Shown: piece by piece, positions 33,477-44,871 of the stretch
Layout: every line of letters begins with the position of its first letter
Position numbering within the stretch: position 1 is the first letter of the stretch
NCBI RefSeq assembly: GCF_000801105.2
Contig: NC_079515.1
Location: 20,731,407-20,795,406, forward strand
DNA length: 64,000 nt
Direction: 5' to 3'
Source: Raphanus sativus
Taxonomy: Eukaryota; Streptophyta; Magnoliopsida; Brassicales; Brassicaceae
Program-made: the position numbers and the translations under genes
Notes under the pieces: generated by a model
Told to the model about the DNA's origin: nothing
The model's database searches: none
What the model saw: the letters and a program-made list of their open reading frames with translations, nothing else

Positions 33477-33648
33477 CGAATCATTGTATTCCAAAAAGAC
33501 CATAACTCCATACATCCTAAACTAATTTTAAAAAAAAATTACCAACACAAATTAAAGAGCTTAGCAGTAAAAATATCTCACATGCATCACTTAGGTAACT
33601 CTCTTTTGCTTTTGGTATTATGAATAATGTATTGTTTTTGTACATATA
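33477..33648 (+). repeat. Tandem duplicate of Helitron D sequence
   Basis: Nearly identical to 33779-33945 about 300 bp downstream, running up to the start of Helitron D. Probably a fragment left by overlapping insertions or by replication slippage within the family. Confidence 0.75.
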
Positions 33649-34131
33649 TCTACACTATTAAAAAGAAAACCATTATAAAAATAAAAATCTATTATAAAAA
33701 TTGTTGAACCAATGTATAACTTCCTTTTTTATCCTACCACTAATTACTCTAACCATACAAAAATTTAATCTTTTATCAATCATTGTATTCCAAAAGACCA
33801 TAACTCCATACATCCTAAACTAATTTTTTTAAAAAAAAATTACCAACACAAATTAAAGAGCTTAGCAGTAAAAATATCTCACATGCATCACTTAGGTAAC
33901 TCTCTTTTGCTTTTGGTATTATGAATAATGTATTGTTTTTGTACAACCAAAACTGACGCTCTAGAAGGAAACTCATGTGATGCTAAAAAATCTCGAATGG
34001 GTCCCAATTCATCGAACGCTCGCTACTCATTAATTCCATTTGTAGCCTCAATACCTGCTTATCCCGACTACAAACAAGTCGTGATCATTGGCAATTGCTC
34101 GCAAGATTTTGGTGGTCACAGATCAATCCGG
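33649..34131 (+). mobile_element. Helitron D (5' part) carrying a CHX fragment
   Basis: Begins TCTACACTATTAAAAAG after an A. The first about 340 bp is the inverse of Helitron C's right third. It continues into the exchanger fragment that Helitron C has only in part. No 3' hairpin end is found up to 34400, so the right limit is uncertain. Confidence 0.65.
33935..34120 (-). pseudogene. Cation/H+ exchanger (CHX-type) C-terminal fragment
   Basis: On the minus strand: TTKILRAIANDHDLFVVG, a stop, then (shifted) RAFDELGPIRDFLASHEF and ASVLVVQ. This follows the conserved cytosolic tail of plant CHX antiporters (DLFxVGR ... E(F)xELGxIGDxLAS ... SVLVVQQ). Those proteins are endomembrane K+/Na+(H+) exchangers. 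The fragment has at least one stop and one frameshift and lies inside a Helitron, which suggests gene capture followed by decay. Confidence 0.72.
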
Positions 34132-35051
34132 AATGGTATATGTCACATAGTCATCGTTTTTTTTTGCTCATTCCTTGTCCTCTTTTGCAGGTACGCTACG
34201 TTTCAGGTCTTCTTTTTGGGTGTGATATGTAATTGCTAACGTAGTGCTAAGGCGAGCTGCTCAAGCGCTTTCGTGAACCTGCCACACTCAAACTCCGAGC
34301 CGTCCATGATCATAGAATTACCAGATCTTACAGGACAATACAGTGGGATCAAGATACCAATAAGAAGAGAGATGTCTATCGTGGCAGGAAAATGATCTTC
34401 TGCTGATTAGTTAGTTGATTAAATTGTCTTCTCAACACTCACGGTGGTCTTATTAAGTTGTGAATTACTTCTTATTTAGTACATATTTATGTTTAACGTA
34501 TGGAAGTTTGCCAATGGAAAATATAGATGCTAACTTCCATGGCATGAGGGTTGTTCTATAAGGGGCATCAGTTATCAAACCATCTAAAAATTGAGTATGC
34601 AGGTTTTGATTATATATAACATACATCTCTCTACAACAAAGTGAGTATGGGTTGATGTTGTTTTGAAGTGGATTTATACCGACTCGTCCCTGTCACTCTT
34701 CTCGTTTTATTTGTCATATATATATACGGTACAAGTCGACTGAAAAGTGATTTTACTGTATTTGCTATTAACTAATTAATAATTTAGAGAAAAAAAAAGA
34801 AAAGAAAAGAAAAGAAAATGTTGGGTCAAATGCGTGTGATGTGTGATAATATGAGATAAAACTTGCATTAATTAATAGTCTTCTGATAAGAACAAAAAAC
34901 ATGAACATAAAACAAACTCCGAGAATTAACATGGCGCAAACCAGATAAAGCCATGAAAACTTAAAAAGCATGAAAACCTAATTAAGATGGCAGTCACACA
35001 AGATAAGCCATGAAAACTTAAAAAGCATGAAAAGATAATATCCGAGGCACC
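34132..35051. other. Intergenic; possible captured exon at 34230-34400
   Basis: 34230-34400 is GC-richer and open on both strands (plus: ELPDLTGQYSGIKIPIRR), but unrecognised. A purine run of GAAAA units lies at 34790-34819. A direct duplication of about 30 bp (34947-34976 and 35001-35033, GCCATGAAAACTTAAAAAGC) lies in what is probably the 3' UTR of the next gene. Confidence 0.4.
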
Positions 35052-36323
35052 CTAAACTAAAGGCCTAGGCCTAATGACTAGATCAAGTATTCCAGCAAGG
35101 AGAAGGGTGACAAGAGAAGTGAGAGCGACCCAAGCAAAGGGATCAGATATGACCACCAGTTGAAGATGTAGAACGCTCAGTAGACGGTAAAGAGCATAAG
35201 CACCAAAACCTAGACTCGCTACTTCAAAGACAAGCCTAAGCTTGCCATTGACAAACGCTGCGGCACATGTGCTTAAGGTAGCATACAAGATAAGAGATTG
35301 GATGAAGTGAAGAGGTATGGAATCGCTTACAGCAGTCTGAAGAGGGATGGTGGAGTCCCCCGCAGTCGTAGTGGTCATGGAGAGAGAGAGAGCGATGGAA
35401 GATGTAACCGAAAGGGCAACCACCTTTGCCGGGAGAAGACCGAAGAGGGTTGTGACCAACCAATTTATGGATTGTCTCGCGGATTTGAAGAAAGCTTTAT
35501 AGGCCTCGTAGTCTGGAACGTAGTTCATCATCTTCCAGAAGCAACCAGGCGGCGAGGAAGAGGGAGGTGGAGGTGGAGGTGGATCACTACCCTCGCCGCC
35601 GCCGAGGCACAAACATCTGCGAAAGATCTTCCACGGAGAGGAGGTACCAGAAGGATTCGGAGGAGACGACGAAGCCCTAATCGTCTGCGGAAGTAAGGGA
35701 GCTCCCTCTTCTTGCGCCGATGGATCCTCACCTTGGCGCGTGGTACGGCCGGCGCCGAAGCAGGCGAGAAAGCTAGAAAAAAGACCTGGGGGTGCGGCGG
35801 TGGAGATGGTACGAACGGCTGCTCCTCGAGGAGTTCGAGGATCTTCGATGGAGGCGGCGGCGTCGTCGTCGGAGATGGTAGGAACGGCGGCTGCTGCGGG
35901 GTGAAACCCAACGAGAGTGAGGAAGCTGTTCAGAATCGTCCATAGGAGACTCATAGGAACTGCTTCTGCTCCTAGCGTACCGGTGTTGTTGGTGGCCGGA
36001 GGAACAATAGTACCGGTGTCGGTGGAGGAGTTTGCTGGAGGATCTTCGGTGTTGTTGGTGGCCGGAGGAACAATAGTACCGGTGTCGGTGGAGGAGTTTG
36101 CTGGAGGATCTTCGGTGCTGGTGTTGGCCGGAGGAACAATAGTACCGGTGTCGGTGGAGGAGTTTGCTGGAGGATCTTCGGTGCTGGTGTTGGCTTGAGA
36201 AGGAGGAATAGCGGTGATGGGTGGAGGAGCGGCGGTATTCTTAGAACTAGCCATTTCGCTCTCTGTCTCTATCTCATCTCTCTCCATTTCTCTTTCGTTT
36301 TTGACAAGTAGGGTTTCAGCCAT
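35052..36323 (-). CDS. Unrecognised proline/serine-rich membrane protein with 22-residue repeats, 423 codons
   Basis: Single exon, ATG at 36321-36323 in a good plant context (GGGATGGCTG), stop at 35052. I do not recognise the family. Residues 1-30 are acidic. About 45-115 hold three copies of a 22-residue repeat (NTSTEDPPANSSTDTGTIV type). About 120-260 are Pro/Ser/Ala-rich with an 8-proline run. Short Cys segments (FLACFGAG, RRCLCLGGG, GCFW) recur at similar spacing next to FSSF/WKIF/WKMM, as if a small module were repeated. From about 290 come roughly four hydrophobic segments (WLVTTLFGLLPAKVVALSV; FIQSLILYATLSTCAAAFV; LVFEVASLGFGAYALYRLL; WVALTSLVTLLLAGILDLV) and a short basic tail. No signal peptide. 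Likely an endomembrane or plasma-membrane protein with a long cytosolic N-terminus. The unbroken frame argues that it is a real gene. Confidence 0.75.
   Translation of the reverse strand: MAETLLVKNEREMERDEIETESEMASSKNTAAPPPITAIPPSQANTSTEDPPANSSTDTGTIVPPANTSTEDPPANSSTDTGTIVPPATNNTEDPPANSSTDTGTIVPPATNNTGTLGAEAVPMSLLWTILNSFLTLVGFHPAAAAVPTISDDDAAASIEDPRTPRGAAVRTISTAAPPGLFSSFLACFGAGRTTRQGEDPSAQEEGAPLLPQTIRASSSPPNPSGTSSPWKIFRRCLCLGGGEGSDPPPPPPPSSSPPGCFWKMMNYVPDYEAYKAFFKSARQSINWLVTTLFGLLPAKVVALSVTSSIALSLSMTTTTAGDSTIPLQTAVSDSIPLHFIQSLILYATLSTCAAAFVNGKLRLVFEVASLGFGAYALYRLLSVLHLQLVVISDPFAWVALTSLVTLLLAGILDLVIRPRPLV
35983..36180 (-). repeat. 66-bp tandem repeat, 3 units, within the 423-codon gene
   Basis: Units 35983-36048, 36049-36114 and 36115-36180. 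The first two look identical; the third differs in the first about 12 bases, and a partial fourth begins at 36181. The period is a multiple of three, so copy number can vary without a frameshift. Confidence 0.92.
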
Positions 36324-36371
36324 CCCACCGATACTTATTCACCAACTTTTTTTGTCTCTTTGTGCTACTTC

Positions 36372-36379
36372 CCATATAA
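36372..36379 (-). promoter_or_regulatory. Probable TATA box of the 423-codon gene
   Basis: Minus strand TTATATGG about 50 nt upstream of the ATG, a usual spacing for a plant gene with a short leader. Weak match. Confidence 0.4.
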
Positions 36380-36419
36380 CCTGTCCGTTGTGTGTGTTCA
36401 TGATATTATTGATTTAATT

Positions 36420-37963
36420 AATGTTTCCCTTCCTTTTTTAATTTAATTTGCTATTCCTTTTTTTTTTTTTTAATTAACTTTTCTAATCGTCGAGAATATT
36501 TTTTTGAAAAGTTTTCTTAACCCTAATTTTATCTTCACTCGTTATTTGCAGCTACCATATACTACTATAGTTTCTTTTTGCTTTTCTTCTGATATGCATG
36601 GCCTAATGTGTGTAACTTTTTAACTTTCTATATACATTTATCTTTTTTTTAGAAACTGTTGGGTAATATAACTTTCTATATACACCAAAGACTTTCCCCA
36701 AAAAAAAAAAGTTTGACCTTCCTTGTTTGTTATTTGATTAGAGTTCTCAAAGACCACTTCTCGATCCCCCCCCCCCCCCCTCTTATTTCTTATGCTAGGC
36801 AATTAATGGTTACAGATGATGGATGGACTCGAAGCAACATCTCACATCACCATCAAGTCAATATCGTCTCTGTGAATAGAGAAGTCCATCCATGTGGCCA
36901 AAACTAAAACAGAAAACATAGTTATGTTTTTGTAAATGTCGGATAAGTTGTTATAATTAGACATGGATCATGTCTATAAAAATTGTATGTTAGCTAGTAA
37001 GTCATATGCTGCAAACTTAATCATCCGAAGTGATCTTTTTACTATTCAAGAATCTGATTGATAGACATTTTTCTTTCTGCTAAATTTTTGGAGCTACAAA
37101 TTGTAAAAGACTAAAGCCACAGTTTGATTGATTTTACACTTCCTTCTTTCATTTTTTTTTTGGTAGGAAAAAGATACCATTGTCAACTTTTCTGTCTTCA
37201 TTAATGAGCTAGTTGCTTTTCTCCGATTGTTTTCATATGCATGCGTATGTATGTGTGCACACACATACCACACATACACTGTGATCTCATAATCTCTTAA
37301 CTTTTTACATATCCTAAAAAATTTAAATGAATTGAATCATCTTGTTAACATTTCTTCGTTCAAATTATAGATATCCAATTTCTTTATAATATTTATACTT
37401 ACAACTTTAAGATACTTATAGTCGGTCGGCCAAATTCCGAACCGGAGACCTGATAAAAAAAAAAAAAAATCAAATCCAGGTTATCATTGCACTGTGTGTG
37501 TTCATAACCTTTTCACCTTTCTCTTGCTCTCACTTTTTTTTAATGATATATAGATTAAAATGTTTTCCTCCTTTTCTAATCTGTTAATATCTTAATTGCT
37601 CAAAATCAAGATAAATTTTAATGATTCCCAGACGAACACAAATCCAGGTTATCATTGCACTGTCTCCACTCTCTCTCTCTATTTGTTTTCGTGACTAACG
37701 TCCTAGAATAGGGTTAGTCTGAGTCCCGATAATATTTGTCAATTTGTGAGTGATAAAAAGACCCAACTTAGAGAGTTATTTACAACTTCTGCCCTTTATC
37801 CACAAGTTTCAAAATTCAGTACTATTAGGTTTTTTTTTTAATGTGAATTCCTTATGCCAACTGCTTGTATCTGACTCGTTATTTTCCTGTGACTCGCTTC
37901 TATAGAAACTATAGTAGGCTACTAATACTTTATCTTAGAACCATTTTTTTGACTAAAAATCTT
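36420..37963. other. Intergenic, no gene
   Basis: Contains a run of 15 C (36766-36780) and a GTATGTATGTG/CACACACATAC palindromic patch near 37245-37275. Nothing coding is supported. Confidence 0.45.
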
Positions 37964-37968
37964 AGAAC

Positions 37969-38153
37969 TGTTATGTACCAGATTGTGATCGACATAACCG
38001 GACCGACCAGGACCGTACCGACCGCAGGAGATAATGCTTATCGACTGTTGTACTTATCCACTTAGGATAAACACGACCTGATGTATATATATATGTAAGA
38101 CCCCTGGTCGAGATTAATAATAGAAACAAGTTTCCCCACTTAGTTTTACAACA
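37969..38153 (+). repeat. 5' LTR of the Copia-type element (185 bp)
   Basis: TGTTATGTACC ... TTTTACAACA. Contains a TATATATATATG TATA-like run. Right after it comes CGTTATCAGCACG at the primer-binding position; I could not assign its tRNA. Confidence 0.9.
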
Positions 38154-39726
38154 CGTTATCAGCACGATACGTTCTCTAAAACCCGAGCTATCCAAAACCA
38201 CCAAAAACCCTAAAAACGGCGCATCTTAAAATCGCTCTATCTCTCCAACCGTAAGGATCCAGACGACGAGCCACATATCAAATCGAAGCTCTCGACGAAA
38301 CCAAACCAACGCCGTGAACCTCGTGTCAATCCGATCTCAGACGCTCCCTCACGCTCTGTTTCAATACGCGCCGCCAGTAACCCTAAAAACCCTAATTTCG
38401 GCACAACTTCAAATCGATCGATCTCTTCAACCATGAGGAACCAGACGACGAGTAATATATCAAATTAAAGCTCTTGACGAGACGAATCTAACGCCGTCGG
38501 CCTCGCCTCTATCTGACTCCGGACGCGTCCTCACGCTCTATTCTAAGACGCGCCGTCAAGTGACCTAAAACCCTGAAATTCTAAAACTCATTCGACGACT
38601 TCAAACCGTTCGTTCTCTCAAACCGTAAGAAACCAGACGACGTGTAATATATCAAATTGAAGCTCTTGACGTGAAGAATCCATCGCCGCAAACCTCGTAT
38701 CAATCCGATCTCAAACGCGCCCTCAAGCTCCGTTCCAACCCGCGCCCTCAAGCTCCGTTCCAACCCGCGCCGTCAACTACCCTAAAACCCTAATCAAAAG
38801 CCTAAACCGCAGCCTCTCTTTATACTTTGTTATTTTCTGCGATTTACTTCATCTATCTATACTAACTTGTTTTGATTCATTTTTGATTAAGGTTTCTAAA
38901 GATACAAGAGGTTTTTGCTCAACCTAAGACACGCGACCAGCTCCTGATCCGTTCCGGTCATGCAGTTCGCGATCCGACTTGTTCCAGCTCTCGGTGGTCC
39001 AAATCTACACTTCAAAGTTCTAAAGGTAAACTTTGAAACCTAAAAGAACTCATAATCGAACATGGTTGATTGATAAAGGAATGACCATTAAAATTTTGCA
39101 AAACCCCAAATCAAACCCTAGCAAAGATTAATAGGTCCAAACCCTTCCATGAGTAAATCGAAACTCTTAAACCAAAAGTTCGATATGAGATTGTTTTACA
39201 ATTAAAATCAAAACCACAATGGTTTCTGAATCTCAAAACCTCTTTGATCTTAATGATCAAATCGATAAAACCTAGAAATCGATCAATCCCCTTTAAAATC
39301 TAAATCTGATCGATTTCATCAACTTGAAATTCGATTGTCTACTTGATTGTTTGATAGAAAATTTCGAAAATATAAAATTTCCATTTATAGAAAGTTTCGA
39401 AAATAGAAAGTTTCCATTTATAGAAAGTTTCGAAAATATAAAGTTTCCATTTTTAGAAAGTTTCCATTTTTAGAAAGTTTCCTTTTATAGAAATTTCTTT
39501 TTATAGAATTTTATGGGAAACTTCTCTGATTCATTGATCATCTAGAAATGTTTTCTAAGATTGCATCATAACTTCGATTATTTTGCTTGCATCAATACTT
39601 AAAAAAAAAAAAAAAAAAAAAATTTTTTTTGGTGCGTGTGATAAGAAGTATTGATATGAATAATAAAATTTTCTAAAAAGATTACTTAACATAAATTAAG
39701 ACCTGTTTTGGATAATGTGATTTCAG
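38154..39726 (+). other. Copia-type element leader with repeated units
   Basis: About 38165-38780 consists of three diverged units of about 190-210 bp. Each has an AACCGTAAG..CCAGACGACG motif, then ATATCAAAT(T/C)..AAGCTCT(T/C)GACG, then an ACGCGCC / CCCTAAAACCC part. A 25-bp segment is duplicated at 38717-38769. 39355-39510 repeats TAGAAAGTTTCC / GAAAATATAAA words. A 22-A run begins at 39600. No protein is supported. Confidence 0.65.
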
Positions 39727-42700
39727 ATGTCGAATTTCGAAACTTCAGATTATACTACCCTAAAATCTTTATGGAGATAATTGATTGAAAATGGCAAATG
39801 AACACTTCAATAGTCCTGATGTCAAGAGGACTCAGACAGTGTATTAATCAAGGTAATTATGTAACTGAAAGTGAAAAAAAATAAAGCCATAACAATTATG
39901 TGCTATCATCTCACTAAGGATCTGAGAGAGAGCAGTATGAAAATACTAGGGATCCTTATGACCTCTGGTCAAAACAAAACTTCAGATTCTCAATGGTATT
40001 ATGGCAAAAGGCCATAGATGAATGAAAGATTCTCAGGTTCTAGGATTTTGAATCCGTGGACAAATATCATTCTGCTCAAATGAGAATCACCTATAGTTTT
40101 TAAACTATGTGCTGAAGTGGTAACAGAAGAGGACTTATTTTATATGAACTATTCCACATTTCATTCAAAGGATATGTTGTTATCACATAAGTCTAAAAGG
40201 TTTCACGACCTATAAAGACTTATTATCATGCCTATTGGCAGCCGAGCAAAGAAAGCAGAAAATTCGAGATACCATCAACTGATTGATAAAATTCAGTAAA
40301 CATATATCGAGAAACAAGACAATGATATGAAACCTCCTGAAAACATTGAGGATGAAAATGATATATAAGAAAAATCTGAGGAAGCCGTATGGAAAATATA
40401 AATTGTGAGGTTGGCTTACACATTGATTAAAGAATCAAAGATTCAGACATTCTGATTTCATGTTTTATGTTTTGATTTGATTTGCTTGTCATTTATAAAA
40501 TATATAGCAATAATAAAAGTTGATTCTGGTCTTATATTATCTTGCTTGATTGGCTTGATAATTCCTTGATTGATAAATGACAAATGAAAATTTAGAAAAT
40601 GAGTATAGTAATTAAAAATCATCCGACCAAAGGCATTGCCTAAAAGGGACATGAATTATTCACCCAAATAAAAGTCCCATTTGAGTTATAAAATTTTGAA
40701 AAGTGAATGGTTTCCACATTGAACCAATGGGCAAAGGAAATATAAGTTCCTTAAGATTATAAAGAAAGTAAAAATTGCCCAAGGCATAAAAATGGTCGAG
40801 ACTGTACTCCCAACTGATCTAAACTATGCTAAAATATCAGTATGATAAAGGCAAAAGGCCTAGGTAACCAGATAGGTTGACCACGAAATTTTATACACTT
40901 TATGGCATGACTGGACTAGCCATCCAGGTCTTTAAAATTGATGCAAAGATTGATATCGAGAAAAGGCACAAAAGAGTTATCCCATAGAATCTCACGTTGT
41001 GTAACATGTACACAAGGGAAACTCAATAGGCTATAATGTTCCAAGTATCTAAAAGATTTATAAGCATGTTCATGAGGGGGAGAAATGACACTCCCGTGGT
41101 ACATGAACAACACTAAAAATCCGAGTGATATGGTCTATGACCATGATAGAACTTGGCCGAATTCTTTGTGATACAAAGATCACTAGCTAATGCTTGGGAA
41201 CACATGGATTTACATGTAATAAAAATATGCATCAGGCCATATAAAGTGAGCATAGATATTCCCATCTAAAGATGATAAAGGGTCATGATCCAGACATAGA
41301 CCATCCTAAGAGATTATGTTTAGACCACCACAATAATATGTGCCGTCTAGGATGAAACCTCATAAGAAGATGAGATAAGATTGGGAATATATGTTGGATA
41401 TGAGAAAGCTTTCTCCCACGATTTTATAAGAAACCTTGAGCCAAATATGGGTGATCAGATTAAGGCAAGGTTCACGGATTGTATGATTAAATCCGACTAT
41501 CCAACATCAGGGGGAGAAAGAAATAAGCTGGTACAAGTATAAAGAAATGGAATGATATTAACCATCCTTGTCTTGGCAAGATCCTCGGACCAGAGAATAT
41601 GATTTAAGACGTCCAAAGAAAGATCATACAAAGCTAGCTAAAAGAATGCCAGACAGATTAGACCCGAAAAGAAAAGAAAAAGAATGACTAAGTCATACCA
41701 GCTTAAGCACCACGAAATTAATGTCCTAGAAGAGACATAATCAAGTTGCTATAGAGTCTAAAGATAGACCAATATGTTCCATAAGATAAGGAACCTCAGA
41801 AATGAAAAGAAAGGTGCATAGAAATGACATATCTGAGGTCATAAGAGAAACCAGACCAGACATTGAGATAAGGCTGCGCAGCTAAACATCTAAGATACCA
41901 GACCATGTAGTTTGGGACGCCAAACTGCAAGGTAAATGAAGGTTCTTAGTAAGAATGAAATCTCTAATCGATTAGTTCATGTCTGGAACACAATGGAACA
42001 CTATAAAAGAAGTGTCGACACATAAAAGATAAAGATGCATAAGGAAATAGCACTTGAGTTTAAAAGATATAAGCGAGGATCAGAACCCACGAGAATACAA
42101 GAATGCATTCATAGACTAAAGAAAACTGTGGGGGTTCAAAGAAAGATTCAAAGAATCTATAAAAGAGATGGGTGTATTGGCCATATATAGAAACATCATC
42201 TGATAAGATAAAACCAGTGAAAATAGGTCTTGTGTGGGAAAGGAAAAGAAATCGTGAGACATGGACTAAGGTGTTCATATTCCTATTTAAAGTATTCAAG
42301 GAATGGCTTGATTACACAAGGATGCTCACAGAGACCAAAGGAACAGATTATAAGGAGATATACTCCTATGTGGTGGATGCTACTACAAATTCGAAAAGGT
42401 CTGGATATAAGTAGAAAGAAATGTAGTAAGTAGCATATTGATCACTGGATAAAGAAATGATAAAAGTATCAAAAAGATGAGAAGAAATTCTCATAGAATA
42501 GTTTTGTTCCTAAGCTATTCATGGACTGAAACAAGGCAGCTGCGAATGATAGACTAAGAAAATAATTAGTACAACCAGTCCATATATCCCTATAGAGGAT
42601 ATTATAATTCCTTGTGTTATGTTTATAACAAACCAACCTAAAGAGAGGTTCAATGATTTCAATGATACAAGTTATCAATTGATTAAACAGGCTATGTCTT

Positions 42701-43480
42701 ACATATGGTAAAACTGCAGAAATTATCATAGCCGTGTGAGTGTGTGAATGATTAAGTCAGCACGCCTAAAGTGAGAACCATAATCTAAGATAGTGACCAG
42801 AAGCATACCTGGTCGTGGCTTAATAAGTATAGTATTGCTAAAGGCAAGAAAAGATCGATAGCTATGTATAAAAGACATGAGTGCATTTGACTGCGAATTC
42901 ATAGTTTGATGAGTTCCATTGCAGCAAATAATTATTTATGGTTTTACCTTAGACACTCATGGTAATGGACGTGTATAGACAAGGTCTATAACATAACATT
43001 GATCGACAAAAGGAAATAAAGAAAGACTGGCTACAATGGATAAAACAATTGGCACATACGAAGAGAAATAAATCCAAATGGGCAAAAGATATAAAGAGAA
43101 GTGGTTCGTATGTGTTTGGGTCAGAAGACTCAATATATATTGAATGTCCACGTTTTGATAAAGCCATATAACCAAAGTATATCCGTTGGACATTAAAAGG
43201 ACCTGCAAGTAAAGCTTTATTGCAGACTATAAAGTCCATCCGAGCATCGTTCGAAGCGCCATCAGTCCGACCAAGACATGGAGTGATCAGCATCAAAGAT
43301 GTACATCCTGACCACATCTTTATGGAGTTCCAAAGACATCAAGACGTCCAACATTCACTAGTTCATTCAAGGAGAATCCAGTTGATCATCTTCACCAAGT
43401 CACATGCAGCTTCAACGTTCAGGAAGACTCGGATACCAGATGGAATGTGTCTACTACAGTGATGCATTCATCAGGGGGAG
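39727..43480 (+). pseudogene. Decayed Copia gag-pol
   Basis: ATG at 39727 (MSNFETSDYTTLKSLW) begins a gag-like region. Further gag traces in shifting frames: SVDKYHSAQMRITY, then STFHSKDMLLSHKSK (about 40050-40200). Integrase-region traces near 40900-41230 and GIYVGYEK (41390) with the ...SGGE box at about 41510 belong to Copia pol. RT-region traces near 42170-42410 keep only short matches (SQRP, YSPMWW). Stops and indels come every 20-60 codons. No reverse transcriptase or integrase active site can be read, so any mobility must use enzymes supplied in trans. Confidence 0.75.
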
Positions 43481-43617
43481 TTCATGTGTTGTACTCTTTT
43501 TCCTGTCCATGGTTTCCCATTTTGCCACATTGGTTTTGGGGTTTTCCAGGAGAGGTTTTAATGAGGCAACATTAAGCATGCAACGAACCAGTACCGGATG
43601 TGTCGATCAAGGGGGAG

Positions 43618-43802
43618 TGTTATGTACCAGATTGTGATCGACATAACCGGACCGACCAGGACCGTACCGACCGCAGGAGATAATGCTTATCGACTGTTGT
43701 ACTTATCCACTTAGGATAAACACGACCTGATGTATATATATATGTAAGACCCCTGGTCGAGATTAATAATAGAAACAAGTTTCCCCACTTAGTTTTACAA
43801 CA
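43618..43802 (+). repeat. 3' LTR of the Copia-type element (185 bp)
   Basis: Same sequence as 37969-38153 by base-by-base reading. Preceded by the purine tract at 43608-43617; a second similar GGGGGAG lies upstream at about 43471-43479. Confidence 0.9.
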
Positions 43803-43925
43803 AGAACCATTTTCCTTTCTTAACTTGGATAATATTTAAAAAACTAGTGGATCACGAACTGATTCTCACCGTACGTCGGTTTGGTGGCCAATAAAATCAC
43901 CATGAGTCTCACTTTTAACCATCAA

Positions 43926-44871
43926 CTACAGCTTGACCCGCACGCCTGTGCGGGTATTTATTTTCGTTTATATATATATAAATATTATCTAATTGTTACT
44001 ATATTTTAAAATGTTTATAAACACAAAAATTAAATAGTTTCATGTTGTAAAAAATATTGATCCTTCTGCCATAAAAATATTGAGAATTTAAATTTTTTAC
44101 ATGTTGTAGAAAATAATTAACCGTACGCCATTCTTAACCTTCAACAAATATTGACCGATCCATATGCACAAATAATATGTCTTTTAACATGAAATCAATT
44201 TCCAAATGTACTAATAATTAAAATAATTTGATGAGATATATGCCATATGGTGAGATTTAGTTATTCGTAAAAGGAATATTCAGTTATAAATATTGATCTA
44301 CAAATAATTCAAAAATATTTAAATCTTAGTATAGATAAATTTTATTGTTGAAATTAATTAATAGTAACTGAAATGGTTAAACATATATTTTTTTTAAAAA
44401 ATCAAAATATATATATTTTAGGCGAGATTTAGATATATTAAAATATGAATATTTGGTTATAAACATTTCATTTTGTTCTAAAAAGAATCCAAAAATATTT
44501 AAATCTTAGCATAGATAGTTTTTATTGTTGAAAATAATTAATGATAGCCATAATGGTTAAACATATTTTAGAAATATTTGAAATATCAAAATATTACAAG
44601 TTAAATTTGTAGAATTATATGATACTTGAAAAATATTGTTAAAATTCGTTTTCAAACATTAATATTCCTAAAATTTAGCTAAATCGTTTTAGGAAATATT
44701 TTGAACACAAAAATTTAGATAAAATTGATTTAGGAAATGATTTAATTAAGTTAGGAAAAGACATTGATAGCTTAAATTTAGGTTATTTAATGATTCAGTG
44801 GCATTCTATTGTAAATAAGTAGTAAATCTTAGGGTAAATCTATATTTGTACTTCTCTTTTAATAATATAGA
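43926..44871 (-). mobile_element. Non-autonomous Helitron E, minus orientation
   Basis: The left edge has a hairpin CCCGCACGCCTGTGCGGG close to a degenerate CTRR-like end. The right edge is, inverted, TCTATATTATTAAAAGAG before T. Its first about 100 bp (from the right) resemble Helitron family B. No coding sequence; the AT-rich open frame at 44806-45015 crosses the edge by chance. Confidence 0.68.

Larger units (their letters stand above)
37969..43802 (+). mobile_element. Complete Ty1/copia-type LTR element with identical LTRs and decayed gag-pol
   Basis: 5834 bp. Two 185-bp LTRs that I read as identical, flanked by a perfect 5-bp duplication AGAAC (37964-37968, 43803-43807). A PBS-position sequence follows the 5' LTR, and a purine tract (CAAGGGGGAG) precedes the 3' LTR. 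The inside has a long leader and gag-pol homology full of stops and small deletions. It is therefore structurally complete and young, but non-autonomous. Confidence 0.9.

Noticed and set aside
35298..36198. Long plus-strand frames opposite the 423-codon gene
   Set aside because: They mirror the GC-rich repeat region of the minus gene; the minus frame is longer, has a better start context and shows ordered membrane segments.
36766..36780. Run of 15 C as a functional element
   Set aside because: Homopolymers of this kind arise by slippage or sequencing error; no context suggests function.
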